64,000 nt of DNA, from contig NZ_JAUSRE010000022.1 in assembly GCF_030811655.1 (NCBI RefSeq), positions 23,822 to 87,821 of the forward strand, written 5' to 3'. The translations under genes were made by a program, and so were the position numbers. The notes beneath the pieces were generated by a model, which was given only the letters and a program-made list of their open reading frames with translations, was not told the DNA's origin and ran no database searches. Shown here piece after piece: positions 24,788 through 33,727 of the stretch (the first letter of the stretch is position 1; the number at the start of each line of letters is the position of its first letter). The DNA is from Pseudarthrobacter enclensis. Lineage in GTDB: Bacteria; Actinomycetota; Actinomycetes; Actinomycetales; Micrococcaceae.

Positions 24788-26723
24788 CGGCTGTCCTCTC
24801 GGAGCGGACGGCATCGTCCTCGAGCGTGCCGATGATGGTGCCGAGGTTCTCGGCGACCTGCCGGTTCATCTCCGCCAGCCGGGTCTGGCCGCGGGCTTCG
24901 GCGGCACTGATGATCTGCAGGACCTGGGTGCGGTGTTCGCGGTGCTGGGGCAAGAACTCGCCGGTGGTGATGAACATCGGACAAGTCAGGCAGGCGTTTG
25001 CGTGCGGGCATGTCTTTTGGACGGGGAGGCCGCAGAATCCGTTAGGCAGGGCCTGGGTGACCCGGCCGAGTCGCTGCTTGGCCCAGGCTGCCTCGGCCAG
25101 TGTGCTCTCCGGGTCCAGGACGACGGTGGTGCCGCTGATGTCGATCTTCCGCGCGGTCTCCCAATGGCGGCGGATGGTGGTGTCGTGCAGGCGGGCGTAG
25201 TGGGCAGTCATCTGCGGTGAGTCGTGGTCGAGGATGCGGCGGACGACTTCCTGAGGGACGTCCTTGTTGATGAGGCGGGTTCCCAGCGTGTGGCGCCATT
25301 GGTGCGGGGTCAGCTGGACTGGCCGGCCGTGTTCGTCGCGGATCTCGCAGCGCTCCAGCCACCGGTAGAGGGCGCCCCGGTAGGTGCTGCTACTCATCGG
25401 CTGGAGCCCGTCCGGGTTCTTCAGCAGTCTCGGGAAGAGCCTTGGCGACCGCCCGACGCTGGTCTGCCGTGCGGTGATCAGGGCGTGGAGTTCCTCGTCG
25501 ATCGGGACCAGTGCCTCGCGTTTCATCTTGTGGTTGAAATAGCGCAGATACGGTGCCCGGTCCGCGTCGAGGACGATGCAATCGCGTTCCAGTTTCAGAC
25601 CGTCATTCACACGCAGTCCGCAGCGGATCAGGATCAGCGTCGCCAGCCGGTGCGCGTCGTCTTCGAAACGGTGAAGATTATCCGGATGCTCGATCTGGGC
25701 CATGACATGTTCGGCCAAAGCCCGTGGGGGACGTTCGGACCGTTTGGGATAGTCGGTGCTGAACAGCATCGCCGTGGCGGGCAGTGTGGCGTCCCATGCA
25801 TGCGTGCGGATGGCCGTGAGGAAGGCGTTGAGTTGGCCGATCTGGTCGCCGTGGCGTTGCCGGCCGGCCATCTCGGTCTGCAGGTCGGCCAGGTAGTGTT
25901 CGATCACCGTCCGGTCAACGCCCCCCAGCGACGCGACACCCGTCCGATGGCAGAAGCGGGCGAAACGGATCAGGGAGCGCAGCCCGCGGCGGACAGTTTC
26001 CAGCACCAGCCCGGTGGACAGCTGCCAGCGCACCCACCGTTTGACCAGGTCCCGTAGCCACGGCTGCGGAATCGGGTCGAAGCTCAAGGTGGGGTTGCCT
26101 TCGAAGCCGAGCCGGCGCAACTGCCACACGTCCCGGCCGTATTCGCCTTCCCAGCCTCCGGCCTGGGCAAGGTCCTCGATCCGCCGGCGCGCGTAGAGCA
26201 GCAGCGCACGGGGATTGGAGTCCTTCGGTGCAGGCCGGCCGATGCTGGTCCTCCAGTGGTCTTCGGTGCATTCCAGCAATGATGAGCCCGCCGTCTCCCG
26301 GAGAAACCTCACGACCTGCATCACCACCGCCGGAGGCGTTTTGGTGCTGCGGTCAGCCCGCCTGCACTGCAGCGCATACTGGAGCTCGAGTTTGAGCTGC
26401 GGCGCCAGCCCGTTTAGCCTGACAACCTGGTCTGCGAGCACTACGGCCGGGTTGAACCTGCCGAGGAACTCTTCCAACTCGGGCCGCCCGTTGGCCCGCC
26501 ACGTGGAATTATGGGCATGGCAAAGCGGTCCTGCCGCCTGGGGCCACAACACACAGTGTGTGACGCGGCAGACGGCCCCGGCTTCCGGCTGTTTGACCGC
26601 CGGTGCGGTTCCAAGCCAGGTGTCCAATTCGGGTCGGCCGCTTCGATCCCACCGCTGAGCATGCAGGGTGCACATCCCGGACCGTGCGGAACCATAACCG
26701 CACCCGTCGACCCGGCAAACCAT
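24777..26723 (-). CDS. Tn554-type tyrosine recombinase (TnpB-like)
   Basis: Predicted 648 residues from the first ATG. The N-terminal part has two cysteine/histidine-rich units (CRVDGCGYGSARSGMCTLH, CRVTHC...CHAH). The C-terminal domain is a tyrosine recombinase with RCGLRVNDGLKLE, HQWRHTLGTR and LDHDSPQMTAHYARL. The frame stays open for 75 codons upstream of the ATG, to a stop at 26949-26951. That region encodes another unit of the same kind (CGRAGRAGYGLCSGHHLRW) but has no ATG, GTG or TTG. The true start was therefore probably lost or lies in a truncated 5' region. The usual companion TnpA is absent. Confidence 0.8.
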   Translation of the reverse strand: MVCRVDGCGYGSARSGMCTLHAQRWDRSGRPELDTWLGTAPAVKQPEAGAVCRVTHCVLWPQAAGPLCHAHNSTWRANGRPELEEFLGRFNPAVVLADQVVRLNGLAPQLKLELQYALQCRRADRSTKTPPAVVMQVVRFLRETAGSSLLECTEDHWRTSIGRPAPKDSNPRALLLYARRRIEDLAQAGGWEGEYGRDVWQLRRLGFEGNPTLSFDPIPQPWLRDLVKRWVRWQLSTGLVLETVRRGLRSLIRFARFCHRTGVASLGGVDRTVIEHYLADLQTEMAGRQRHGDQIGQLNAFLTAIRTHAWDATLPATAMLFSTDYPKRSERPPRALAEHVMAQIEHPDNLHRFEDDAHRLATLILIRCGLRVNDGLKLERDCIVLDADRAPYLRYFNHKMKREALVPIDEELHALITARQTSVGRSPRLFPRLLKNPDGLQPMSSSTYRGALYRWLERCEIRDEHGRPVQLTPHQWRHTLGTRLINKDVPQEVVRRILDHDSPQMTAHYARLHDTTIRRHWETARKIDISGTTVVLDPESTLAEAAWAKQRLGRVTQALPNGFCGLPVQKTCPHANACLTCPMFITTGEFLPQHREHRTQVLQIISAAEARGQTRLAEMNRQVAENLGTIIGTLEDDAVRSERTADAS

Positions 26724-27073
26724 GTTCGGCTGTTGCCGCTTCCACCGTGGGTCGGTCGCGGCGATGAAGGTTTCCAGCTCCGGCCGCCCGGCGTTCTGCC
26801 ACCGCAGGTGATGACCGGAGCAAAGTCCATAACCCGCCCGTCCCGCACGTCCGCAGCCGCCGACACGGCAAAGACTGGAACCGAAAATCGGATCGTCGGC
26901 AGCGAAAATCAGGGTGTCGGAGCGGAACTGGGGTGGCTTGTGAATTCGTCAAATATCCAACGTTAGGCGTTAATGCATCCGAAGATGTACGTGAAAATCC
27001 ACAGATTGACAACCTGTGCCCCACGGTAGGACAGTCGAAGTTTTCCATGGTGGGATGCTGACAAAAGGTAATC

Positions 27074-27289
27074 ATGACTGAGTTCACGACGACGTTACAA
27101 GCGTTTGAGATAGCACGGGTGCGAGCGAGTATTGCTCAGCACGAGGAGACGCGGCTATTGCATATGGCTATCTATGATGCCCGCGAGGCTGGTATGTCAG
27201 TGCGAGAGGCTTCGACGGCACTTCGGGTGCCGAAGAGCACGGTCGCGGACGCCGAGGATAAGATGAGGCGAAGACCACTCCATCGCTGA
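27074..27289 (+). CDS. Small helix-turn-helix protein upstream of the HerA-like gene
   Basis: Predicted 71-residue protein, mostly helical, with a helix-turn-helix at residues 38-60 (GMSVREASTALRVPKSTVAD). It starts with ATG at 27074, with AAAGG upstream, and ends 51 bp before the putative start of the HerA-like gene. It may regulate that gene. Confidence 0.6.
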   Translation: MTEFTTTLQAFEIARVRASIAQHEETRLLHMAIYDAREAGMSVREASTALRVPKSTVADAEDKMRRRPLHR

Positions 27290-27381
27290 TTGCTGGCGTA
27301 CCGGTGGTCTCGCCAGTCGCCCTTAGCCGAAGGATGCACCGTGACAACAGCTAGCTCGATCGACGGTCGCCTTTTCAGTAC

Positions 27382-28734
27382 TTGGGATCAATCGATGCCC
27401 CCTTCGTCCCGGGCTCCTTCGTCACCACGGGGCACTCATCCGGCCTGCGCCACATCGGACTCATCGACCACGTCACCCTCACCGACACCGGCGCGCTCTC
27501 CGGCGAAGGTCGTGTGCTGGGGTCAATCGACGCAGACGGCAACCTAACCACATCACGTGCGAGCCCATTCTTCGAGACTGCGCTTCTGAAGGCGACGGCT
27601 GACGAGATCGAGTCGGTATACCAGGCGGCCGGTGCGACGCTTGGCGTGGGCACACTCGTGGAAACGCCCGAGATCGAGGCAAAACTCATTCCTAGCAGAT
27701 TCAACCGACACACATTCTGGTGTGGGCAGAGTGGCTCAGGCAAGACCTATGCGCTCGGCGTCGTACTGGAACAGCTCTTGATCCACACGGCATTGCCGAT
27801 GGTCATCTTCGACCCCAATGCCGACTTCGTACGTCTCCGCGACTTGCGCTCAGACAGCCAGACCGACGCGCATCGCGCTCTCCGGGGCCGCGACATCCGG
27901 GTCCTAAGACCCGGTGGACAGGGTCCGGAAGCCCTCCGAGCACGCTTTCGAGATTTTTCCATGCAATCAAGAGCAGCGGTCCTCCGTCTCGACCCCATAG
28001 TCGACAGGGACGAGTACAACGTGCTCACACGGGTCACCGGCGACAAAGACATAGACCGTGAGGGGATCCTGCCAGCGCTGCGTGCCAACGATGATCCTGC
28101 AGCGGATCTGCTCATCAAGCGGGTCGAGAATCTTCGGATGGCCGATTGGACCGTGTGGGCCCATGGTGGTGCAGACGTGAACACCGTCCTGGATGAGCGA
28201 CCCGACGCGACTGTGCTCGACATCGGAGGCTTCGCCTATCACCCCGGCGAGAAGCTAGTCATCGCCCTCGCCGTTCTCGATGACCTGTGGGCGAAGCGCG
28301 AAGCCCGCAGGCCGATCCTCATCGTCATCGACGAGGCACACAACCTGTGTTCACCTGATAACGACAGCCCCCTGCATCGGGCCGTGCGCGAGCGGATCAT
28401 CCAGATCGCCGCCGAAGGCCGCAAGTTCGGGTTGTGGTTGCTGCTGTCGACCCAGAGGCCCTCCAAGATCCATCCGAGCATTCTCTCCCAATGCGACAAC
28501 CTGGCGCTGATGCGAATGAGCTCGCCCGTGGACCTTACGGAACTTGCAACCGTCTTCGGGTTCGTTCCCCCGTCAATGCTCGCCCGTTCGCCCCGATTTC
28601 AACAGGGTGAAGCCCTCTTCGCCGGCGGCTTCGTGCCGGCGCCGACTCTGCTCAAGGTTCAAGACCGTCTCACCCACGAGGGCGGCTCAGACGTGGGCGT
28701 GCCCCCTGCGTTGATGTCCCCACCCACCGACTGA
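27382..28734 (+). CDS. HerA/VirB4-like AAA ATPase (DUF87), probable 5' frameshift
   Basis: Predicted 450 residues in this frame. The N-terminus reads LGSIDAPFVPGSF (HAS-barrel-like), with Walker A GQSGSGKT near residue 115, Walker B LIVIDEAHN and a following arginine/glutamine sensor region (LLLSTQRPSKIHP). HerA ATPases translocate DNA with a nuclease partner in repair or phage defence. The only good start, GTG 27341 with AAGGA before it, is in another frame. A one-base indel near 27370 would join VTTASSIDGR to PFQYLGSIDA. As written, translation would have to start at TTG 27382. No nuclease partner is adjacent. Confidence 0.75.
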   Translation: MGSIDAPFVPGSFVTTGHSSGLRHIGLIDHVTLTDTGALSGEGRVLGSIDADGNLTTSRASPFFETALLKATADEIESVYQAAGATLGVGTLVETPEIEAKLIPSRFNRHTFWCGQSGSGKTYALGVVLEQLLIHTALPMVIFDPNADFVRLRDLRSDSQTDAHRALRGRDIRVLRPGGQGPEALRARFRDFSMQSRAAVLRLDPIVDRDEYNVLTRVTGDKDIDREGILPALRANDDPAADLLIKRVENLRMADWTVWAHGGADVNTVLDERPDATVLDIGGFAYHPGEKLVIALAVLDDLWAKREARRPILIVIDEAHNLCSPDNDSPLHRAVRERIIQIAAEGRKFGLWLLLSTQRPSKIHPSILSQCDNLALMRMSSPVDLTELATVFGFVPPSMLARSPRFQQGEALFAGGFVPAPTLLKVQDRLTHEGGSDVGVPPALMSPPTD

Positions 28735-28797
28735 CCTGGGGACAGCCGACGTGTGACGGGCACCGCCGACGCTGAAACTAGTCGGGGTAGCCCCGTC

Positions 28798-28959
28798 ACC
28801 AAGGCCCGAACCGGGACGGTGTGCCGCAAACTCATCCAGGTTCCGGCGCGCATCGCCACAAGGGCCAGGAAAATCCGGCTCCGCATGCCGGTGGCTTGGC
28901 CTTGGCAACCCGAATGGGAACGGGTCTTCACAGCCATCCACGCCCCACCCCACGTGGCA
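28798..28959 (+). pseudogene. 3' remnant of an IS1380-family transposase
   Basis: This segment encodes CRKLIQVPARIATRARKIRL followed by MPVAWPWQPEWERVFTAI, which matches the C-terminal end of IS1380-family transposases. No upstream part of the transposase is present. The rest of 28735-29206 holds no gene I can support. Confidence 0.65.
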
Positions 28960-29206
28960 TGGGAACCGTTCATCGCGCCTTCACCGGCGAAGCTGGGAAA
29001 CCACCGTGGAACATCCACTGGCAGCGAGGCCGGCCAGCCGTGCCCAAAACGAAACCGCCCCCGACCGCAGAAATCAAACGACGGTCAGAGGCGGATCGGT
29101 GGATTCAGGTTAAGAACTCACCACGGGTGACTGGTTCCAGCGTCGAAGCGCGGGCACCAATTTTGGCTTCCTCGCCTCGGCGCCTATAAGAAATATTCGT
29201 CACTTT

Positions 29207-30376
29207 TCAGGCTGGAATGAGGTACCCCGCCGTGCATTGGAGACCTTTGGAAGCCTCTGAACCGGATCTGGGTTCCGGTTGAGTTGCTAAGTCTCGCTCG
29301 ATGTCGCCGCGGATGAAGGCCTCGACCTTTTCCTTGGCGATGTCGTCGTTGTACTGCTCCGGCGGGGACTTCATGAAGTAGGAGGATGCCGAGAGGATCG
29401 GTCCGCCGATGCCACGGTCGAGGGCGATCTTGGCGGCGCGCACGGCGTCGATGATGACACCGGCGGAGTTCGGGGAGTCCCACACCTCGAGCTTGTACTC
29501 CAGGGACACCGGGGCATCGCCGAAGTTTCGGCCTTCAAGGCGCACGAAGGCCCACTTGCGGTCATCGAGCCAGGCAACGTAGTCGCTCGGGCCGATGTGC
29601 ACGTCGTCGGCTTCCAACTTGGCGGAGGTGTTGGAGGTGACTGCCTGGGTCTTGGAGATCTTCTTGGATTCCAAGCGGTCGCGCTCAAGCATGTTCTTGA
29701 AGTCCATGTTGCCGCCGACGTTCAGCTGGTAGGTGCGGTCCAGGACCACCCCGCGGTCTTCGAACAGCTTGGCCATCACGCGGTGGGTGATGGTGGCGCC
29801 GATCTGGGACTTGATGTCGTCGCCCACGATCGGGACACCGGCAGCGGTGAACTTGTCGGCCCACTCCTTGGTTCCGGCGATGAACACCGGCAGCGCGTTG
29901 ACGAAGCCGACACCGGCGTCGATGCATGCCTGGGCGTAGAACTTGGCAGCCGCGTCCGATCCGACGGGCAGGTAGCAAACCAGCACGTCGACCTTGGCGT
30001 CCTTCAGGGCTGCAACCATGTCCACCGGAGCGGCGGAGGATTCGGTGATGGTCTCGCGGTAGTACTTGCCCAGGCCGTCAAGGGTGTGGCCGCGCTGCAC
30101 GGTGACGCCCGTGGCCGGCACGTCGGCGATCTTGATGGTGTTGTTCTCGGAAGCGAGGATGGCGTCGGCCAGGTCCAGCCCGACCTTCTTCTCGTCAACG
30201 TCGAATGCGGCGACAAACTGCACGTCGTTGACGTGGTACTTGCCGAACTGCACGTGCATCAGACCGGGAACGGTGGCCTGCGGGTCCGCGTCACGGTAGT
30301 ACTCGACACCCTGAACCAATGACGTGGCGCAGTTGCCCACGCCAACGATTGCAACCCGAATCGGATTATTTGCCAT
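29207..30376 (-). CDS. ino1: myo-Inositol-1-phosphate synthase (inositol-3-phosphate synthase)
   Basis: Predicted 389-residue protein converting glucose 6-phosphate to inositol phosphate, the first step towards mycothiol and phosphatidylinositol in actinobacteria. The Rossmann start is VAIVGVGNCATSL; the family motifs CYLPVGSDAAAKFYAQACID, GDDIKSQIGATITHR and NVGGNMDFKNM are intact. After the expected ending (EAFIRGDIER) there is a foreign-looking tail of about 28 residues, so the original stop was probably lost through a rearrangement near 29290. The start overlaps the hydrolase stop by 11 bp. Its place behind a mycothiol-dependent enzyme supports a mycothiol supply role. Confidence 0.9.
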   Translation of the reverse strand: MANNPIRVAIVGVGNCATSLVQGVEYYRDADPQATVPGLMHVQFGKYHVNDVQFVAAFDVDEKKVGLDLADAILASENNTIKIADVPATGVTVQRGHTLDGLGKYYRETITESSAAPVDMVAALKDAKVDVLVCYLPVGSDAAAKFYAQACIDAGVGFVNALPVFIAGTKEWADKFTAAGVPIVGDDIKSQIGATITHRVMAKLFEDRGVVLDRTYQLNVGGNMDFKNMLERDRLESKKISKTQAVTSNTSAKLEADDVHIGPSDYVAWLDDRKWAFVRLEGRNFGDAPVSLEYKLEVWDSPNSAGVIIDAVRAAKIALDRGIGGPILSASSYFMKSPPEQYNDDIAKEKVEAFIRGDIERDLATQPEPRSGSEASKGLQCTAGYLIPA

Positions 30377-30995
30377 TCTTGATCCATTTCTCTAGGGTGG
30401 GTGCCTCGGCACCGATCGTGGTTCCGTCCCCGTGCCCGGTGTTGACCACCGTGTGCCCCGGCAGTGTGAGCAGGCGTTCGCGGATCGAGTCGATGATCGT
30501 CTCGAAACTCGAATGGCTGCGCCCGGTGGCCCCGGGGCCCCCGTTGAACAGGGTGTCCCCGGAGAACAGGGTGTCCAGATCCGGGACGTGGAAGCAGGTC
30601 GAGCCGGGGGAGTGCCCCGGGGTGTGCAGGGCCACCAGGGTGGTCCCGGCAACCTCGAACGTGTCCCCGTCCTTGATCTCGTGGTCCGCGGTGGTGCCGG
30701 GGAAAACATCTTCCCAGAGCATCTGGTCCGCCGGGTTCAGGAACACCGGGGCGGCCACCGCCTCGGCGAACTCGCGGGCGTAGCGGATGTGGTCGTCGTG
30801 CCCGTGGGTCAACAGCACGGCCTTGACCGCGCGGTCCCCGACCGCTTCCCTGATTTTTTCCGGGTCGTGGGCCGGGTCGATCACGAAAACCTCCGAGTCG
30901 TCCCCGATGATCCACACGTTGTTATCGACCTCCCAGGTCCCCCCGTCCAGGGAGAAAGTGCCGGAGGTGATGATGTTTTGGATCTGCGCGCCCAT
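30366..30995 (-). CDS. Metallo-beta-lactamase-fold hydrolase, mycothiol pathway
   Basis: Predicted 209-residue protein with the zinc motif HGHDDH at residues 64-69, a later histidine in TPGHSPGS and an aspartate in FSGDTLF, as in glyoxalase II-like thioesterases. Directly downstream of S-(hydroxymethyl)mycothiol dehydrogenase it is expected to hydrolyse the S-formylmycothiol product to formate and mycothiol, as proposed for the equivalent mycobacterial gene pair. The start follows the dehydrogenase stop without a gap. Confidence 0.87.
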   Translation of the reverse strand: MGAQIQNIITSGTFSLDGGTWEVDNNVWIIGDDSEVFVIDPAHDPEKIREAVGDRAVKAVLLTHGHDDHIRYAREFAEAVAAPVFLNPADQMLWEDVFPGTTADHEIKDGDTFEVAGTTLVALHTPGHSPGSTCFHVPDLDTLFSGDTLFNGGPGATGRSHSSFETIIDSIRERLLTLPGHTVVNTGHGDGTTIGAEAPTLEKWIKNGK

Positions 30996-32081
30996 TTAGA
31001 GTTCCACCACCGAGCGCAGGACCTTGCCCTCGCCCATCTTGGTGAACGCCGCCTCCACATCGCCCAGGGAGATGCGTTCGGTGACGAACGCATCCAAATC
31101 CAGGCGCCCGAGCTTGTATTGCTCGACCAGCATCGGGAAGTCACGGCTCGGCAGGCAGTCGCCGTACCAGGAGGACTTCAACGATCCGCCGTGGCCAAAG
31201 ACATCGAGCAACGGAAGCTCGAGCTTCATCTCCGGGTTCGGGACACCGACCAACACCACGCGGCCGGCGAGGTCGCGGGCGTAGAACGCCTGCTTGTAGG
31301 TTTCGGGACGGCCCACCGCGTCGATGACCACATCGGCGCCGAAGCCCCCGGTGTGGGACTTGATTCCCTCGACGGCGTCGGAGGTCTTGGAGTTCACGGT
31401 GTGTGTGGCACCGAGGTTCTTGGCCATCGCCAGCTTCTCGTCGTCGATGTCCACGGCCACGATGGTCGTGGCCCCGGCCAGCTTGGCTCCGGCGATCGCT
31501 GCAATGCCCACGCCGCCGCACCCAATGACTGCCACGGATTCCCCGCGCTTGACCTCGCCGGTGTTCATCGCCGCACCGATCCCGGCCATCAAACCGCACC
31601 CCAGCAGGCCCACGGCCGCGGCGTCGACATCCTCATCGACCTTGGTGCACTGCCCGGCAGCGACCAGGGTCTTTTCGGCGAACGCGCCAATGCCCAGGGC
31701 CGGGGAGAGTTCGGTGCCGTCCTCCAGGGTCATTTTCTGGGTGGCGTTGGCGGTGTTGAAGCAGTACTGCGGCTGGCCCTTGGCGCAGGAACGGCACTGC
31801 CCGCACACCGCACGCCAGTTCAGGATCACCCGGTCCCCGACGACGACGTTGGTGACGCCCTCGCCCAGGGCCGAGACCACACCGGTGGCCTCGTGGCCCA
31901 AAAGGTAGGGGAACTCGTCCCCGATGCCGCCGTGCTTGTAGTGCAGGTCGGTGTGGCAGACACCGCAGGTGAGGATGTCGACCACTGCCTCCCCGGGTCC
32001 GGGGTCCGGGATCACGATGGTGACGGTTTCAACCGGGGCGTCCTTGGCTCGGACGATGACTGCTTGGACTTTCTGGGACAT
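30996..32081 (-). CDS. mscR: S-(hydroxymethyl)mycothiol dehydrogenase / nitrosomycothiol reductase
   Basis: Predicted 361-residue class III-type zinc alcohol dehydrogenase that oxidises the mycothiol adduct of formaldehyde with NAD. Catalytic zinc ligands: Cys42 (CGVCHTD), His63/Glu64 (GHEATG). Structural zinc: Cys93, 96, 99 and 107 (CGQCRSCAKGQPQYC). The NAD motif is VIGCGGVG. ATG at 32081 was chosen for its GGAG ribosome-binding site; a longer frame to 32120 adds 13 residues without homology. It is coupled to the hydrolase downstream and probably shares a transcript with the RuMP genes upstream. Confidence 0.92.
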   Translation of the reverse strand: MSQKVQAVIVRAKDAPVETVTIVIPDPGPGEAVVDILTCGVCHTDLHYKHGGIGDEFPYLLGHEATGVVSALGEGVTNVVVGDRVILNWRAVCGQCRSCAKGQPQYCFNTANATQKMTLEDGTELSPALGIGAFAEKTLVAAGQCTKVDEDVDAAAVGLLGCGLMAGIGAAMNTGEVKRGESVAVIGCGGVGIAAIAGAKLAGATTIVAVDIDDEKLAMAKNLGATHTVNSKTSDAVEGIKSHTGGFGADVVIDAVGRPETYKQAFYARDLAGRVVLVGVPNPEMKLELPLLDVFGHGGSLKSSWYGDCLPSRDFPMLVEQYKLGRLDLDAFVTERISLGDVEAAFTKMGEGKVLRSVVEL

Positions 32082-32231
32082 GACACTCCATTCATGTGTG
32101 GCCTGCGGAAGCATGGCCACGGTTTTTATTGATATTGAGACTGTATTTGACGCCGGGGTGGCGCAACTAGTGTTGGAACTCGCTCCGAAGCTGGAGTACC
32201 CGTCCTTCTTGGAAGGTGCGGGAAGCCATCG

Positions 32232-32867
32232 TCAAGAGTTGGATGAGGAGATTGCTGCGCGGAGCTTCTTGGCTTCCAATGCGGGATCCGCGGCGCTGTG
32301 GACGGACCTGCCGATAACGGCAACATCTGCACCTGCACGCTGGACGGATTCGATGGTGTCCAGGCTTACACCGCCGGCAACGGAGAACGGGACACGGGCC
32401 TCTTCCCCGGCCGTCAGCAGACCGCCCAGGTCGTGACCGGGCTGGGCCTGCTCGTCGAGGCCGGCGTGGAACTCCACGAATTTCGCCCCCAGTGCCCGGG
32501 CTTCCTTGGCGCGGGTGACCTTGTCCGCCACACCGATGAGGTCAACGACGATGCCCTTGTTGTGGGCCCTGGCCGCCTTGACACCACCGGCAATGGTGGA
32601 ATCGTCCGCGCTTCCGAGGATGGATACCAAGTCGGCACCGGCCCTGAAGGCGATGTCGGCCTCGAGTTCTCCGGCGTCCATGGTCTTCATGTCGGCAAAG
32701 ACGATCTTGTCCGGGTGGGCCGCCTTGATGGCGGTAACAGCGGACAGCCCTGCGGCCTTGATCAAAGGAGTTCCGAGCTCGATGATGTCCACGTATTCGG
32801 CAACTTGACCGGCCAGCAATAGGGCATCTTCGACCGTAAGGAGGTCCATGGCTACTTGGAGCTTCAT
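32232..32867 (-). CDS. hxlA: 3-Hexulose-6-phosphate synthase
   Basis: Predicted 211-residue TIM-barrel enzyme of the OMP decarboxylase superfamily, condensing formaldehyde with ribulose 5-phosphate in the ribulose monophosphate cycle. Family motifs are present: VAMDLLTVEDAL, IELGTPLIKAAGL, IVFADMKTMDAG (the superfamily DxKxxD) and the phosphate-binding VAGGVSLDT and VIGRSVHSA. Length is normal. It lies 55 bp downstream of the isomerase gene and about 150 bp upstream of mscR. Confidence 0.93.
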   Translation of the reverse strand: MKLQVAMDLLTVEDALLLAGQVAEYVDIIELGTPLIKAAGLSAVTAIKAAHPDKIVFADMKTMDAGELEADIAFRAGADLVSILGSADDSTIAGGVKAARAHNKGIVVDLIGVADKVTRAKEARALGAKFVEFHAGLDEQAQPGHDLGGLLTAGEEARVPFSVAGGVSLDTIESVQRAGADVAVIGRSVHSAADPALEAKKLRAAISSSNS

Positions 32868-32922
32868 GATGTTAGATCTTTCTGTAGGGATCTGCGGTAT
32901 GTCCTAAAAACGAAGACGTTGG

Positions 32923-33522
32923 TTATTCGAGGTTGGCGTGCCTGACCCAGAGTTTTTCGGCAGGCTCATCGGTGCTGTCCCACAATGACTGGAAAATCGC
33001 TTCGGTGAGGAGGAAAAGCACCTGTTCGAAGAGGGAACCCGAGTACTGGCGGGAGAGGCCGGAGCCGTGGTCTGTTTTCTGGGCGGCGGGAATGATCACC
33101 AGCGAGTCGGCGAGTTTGGCGAGCGGCGACTCCGGGGTGGCGGTGAAGGCGGCAATGCGCGCTCCAACCCGCTGCGCCGTTTCCGCCGACCTGAGCACTC
33201 CCTGCGTCGTTCCGGAGCCGGAGGCCACCAAGAGCAGGTCACCCGGACCGATGGCCGGGGTGGTGGTGGCTCCGGCAACATGGACGGTCATGCCCAGGTG
33301 CATCAGCCGCATGGCGGCCATGCGCAGTACCAGGCCACTTCGGCCCGCACCGGCAACGAATACCCGGCGTCCCTGGCCCAAAAGGTCTGCTAGGTCGGCC
33401 ATCTCTTGGCCATCGACTGCGGCCGTCGTGTCGGAGATCTCGTCCCGTACGAGGGACAGATTGCGGTCGATCCCACCCCCGCTGGTGTGCACGGTATGTG
33501 TCGCGCTCGGTGTTGGGTTCAC
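32923..33522 (-). CDS. hxlB: 6-Phospho-3-hexuloisomerase
   Basis: Predicted 199-residue SIS-domain isomerase converting hexulose 6-phosphate to fructose 6-phosphate, the second step of formaldehyde fixation. SIS motifs: VFVAGAGRSGLV at about residues 53-64 and DLLLVASGSGTT near 94-105; the C-terminal LSRQYSGSLFEQVLFLL is conserved in the family. It is the first gene of the leftward RuMP/mycothiol set and divergent from a LuxR-type regulator. Confidence 0.92.
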   Translation of the reverse strand: MNPTPSATHTVHTSGGGIDRNLSLVRDEISDTTAAVDGQEMADLADLLGQGRRVFVAGAGRSGLVLRMAAMRLMHLGMTVHVAGATTTPAIGPGDLLLVASGSGTTQGVLRSAETAQRVGARIAAFTATPESPLAKLADSLVIIPAAQKTDHGSGLSRQYSGSLFEQVLFLLTEAIFQSLWDSTDEPAEKLWVRHANLE

Positions 33523-33727
33523 GATATCTTCCCTCCGATTCGATCTGTGGCCGGTGGCGGCCGCATGGATGTTTCCTGCTTGATATCCATCCTCTCGGAA
33601 AAAAGGGGTAGGGGTAACGCTGTTTTATGACAGTTGTAACTACACTTTAGGATGGGTGGATGCGTTGGTCCCAAGGACTTCGTCCCAGAAGCGGAACGAC
33701 CGCCCCCACTCCCCGAAGGGATCCACC
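33523..33727. promoter_or_regulatory. Divergent promoter region between hxlB and the LuxR-type regulator
   Basis: This 205-bp gap separates the leftward formaldehyde genes from the rightward regulator. It holds an AT-rich core around 33624-33650 (TTTTATGACAGTTGTAAC, TACACT), the most promoter-like stretch, and a purine-rich GAAGGGA before the regulator start. I did not find a clear long palindrome for the regulator. Confidence 0.5.

Noticed and set aside
30432..32132. Plus-strand 566-codon frame opposite the hydrolase and mscR
   Set aside because: Spans two real genes on the other strand and has no recognisable domain.
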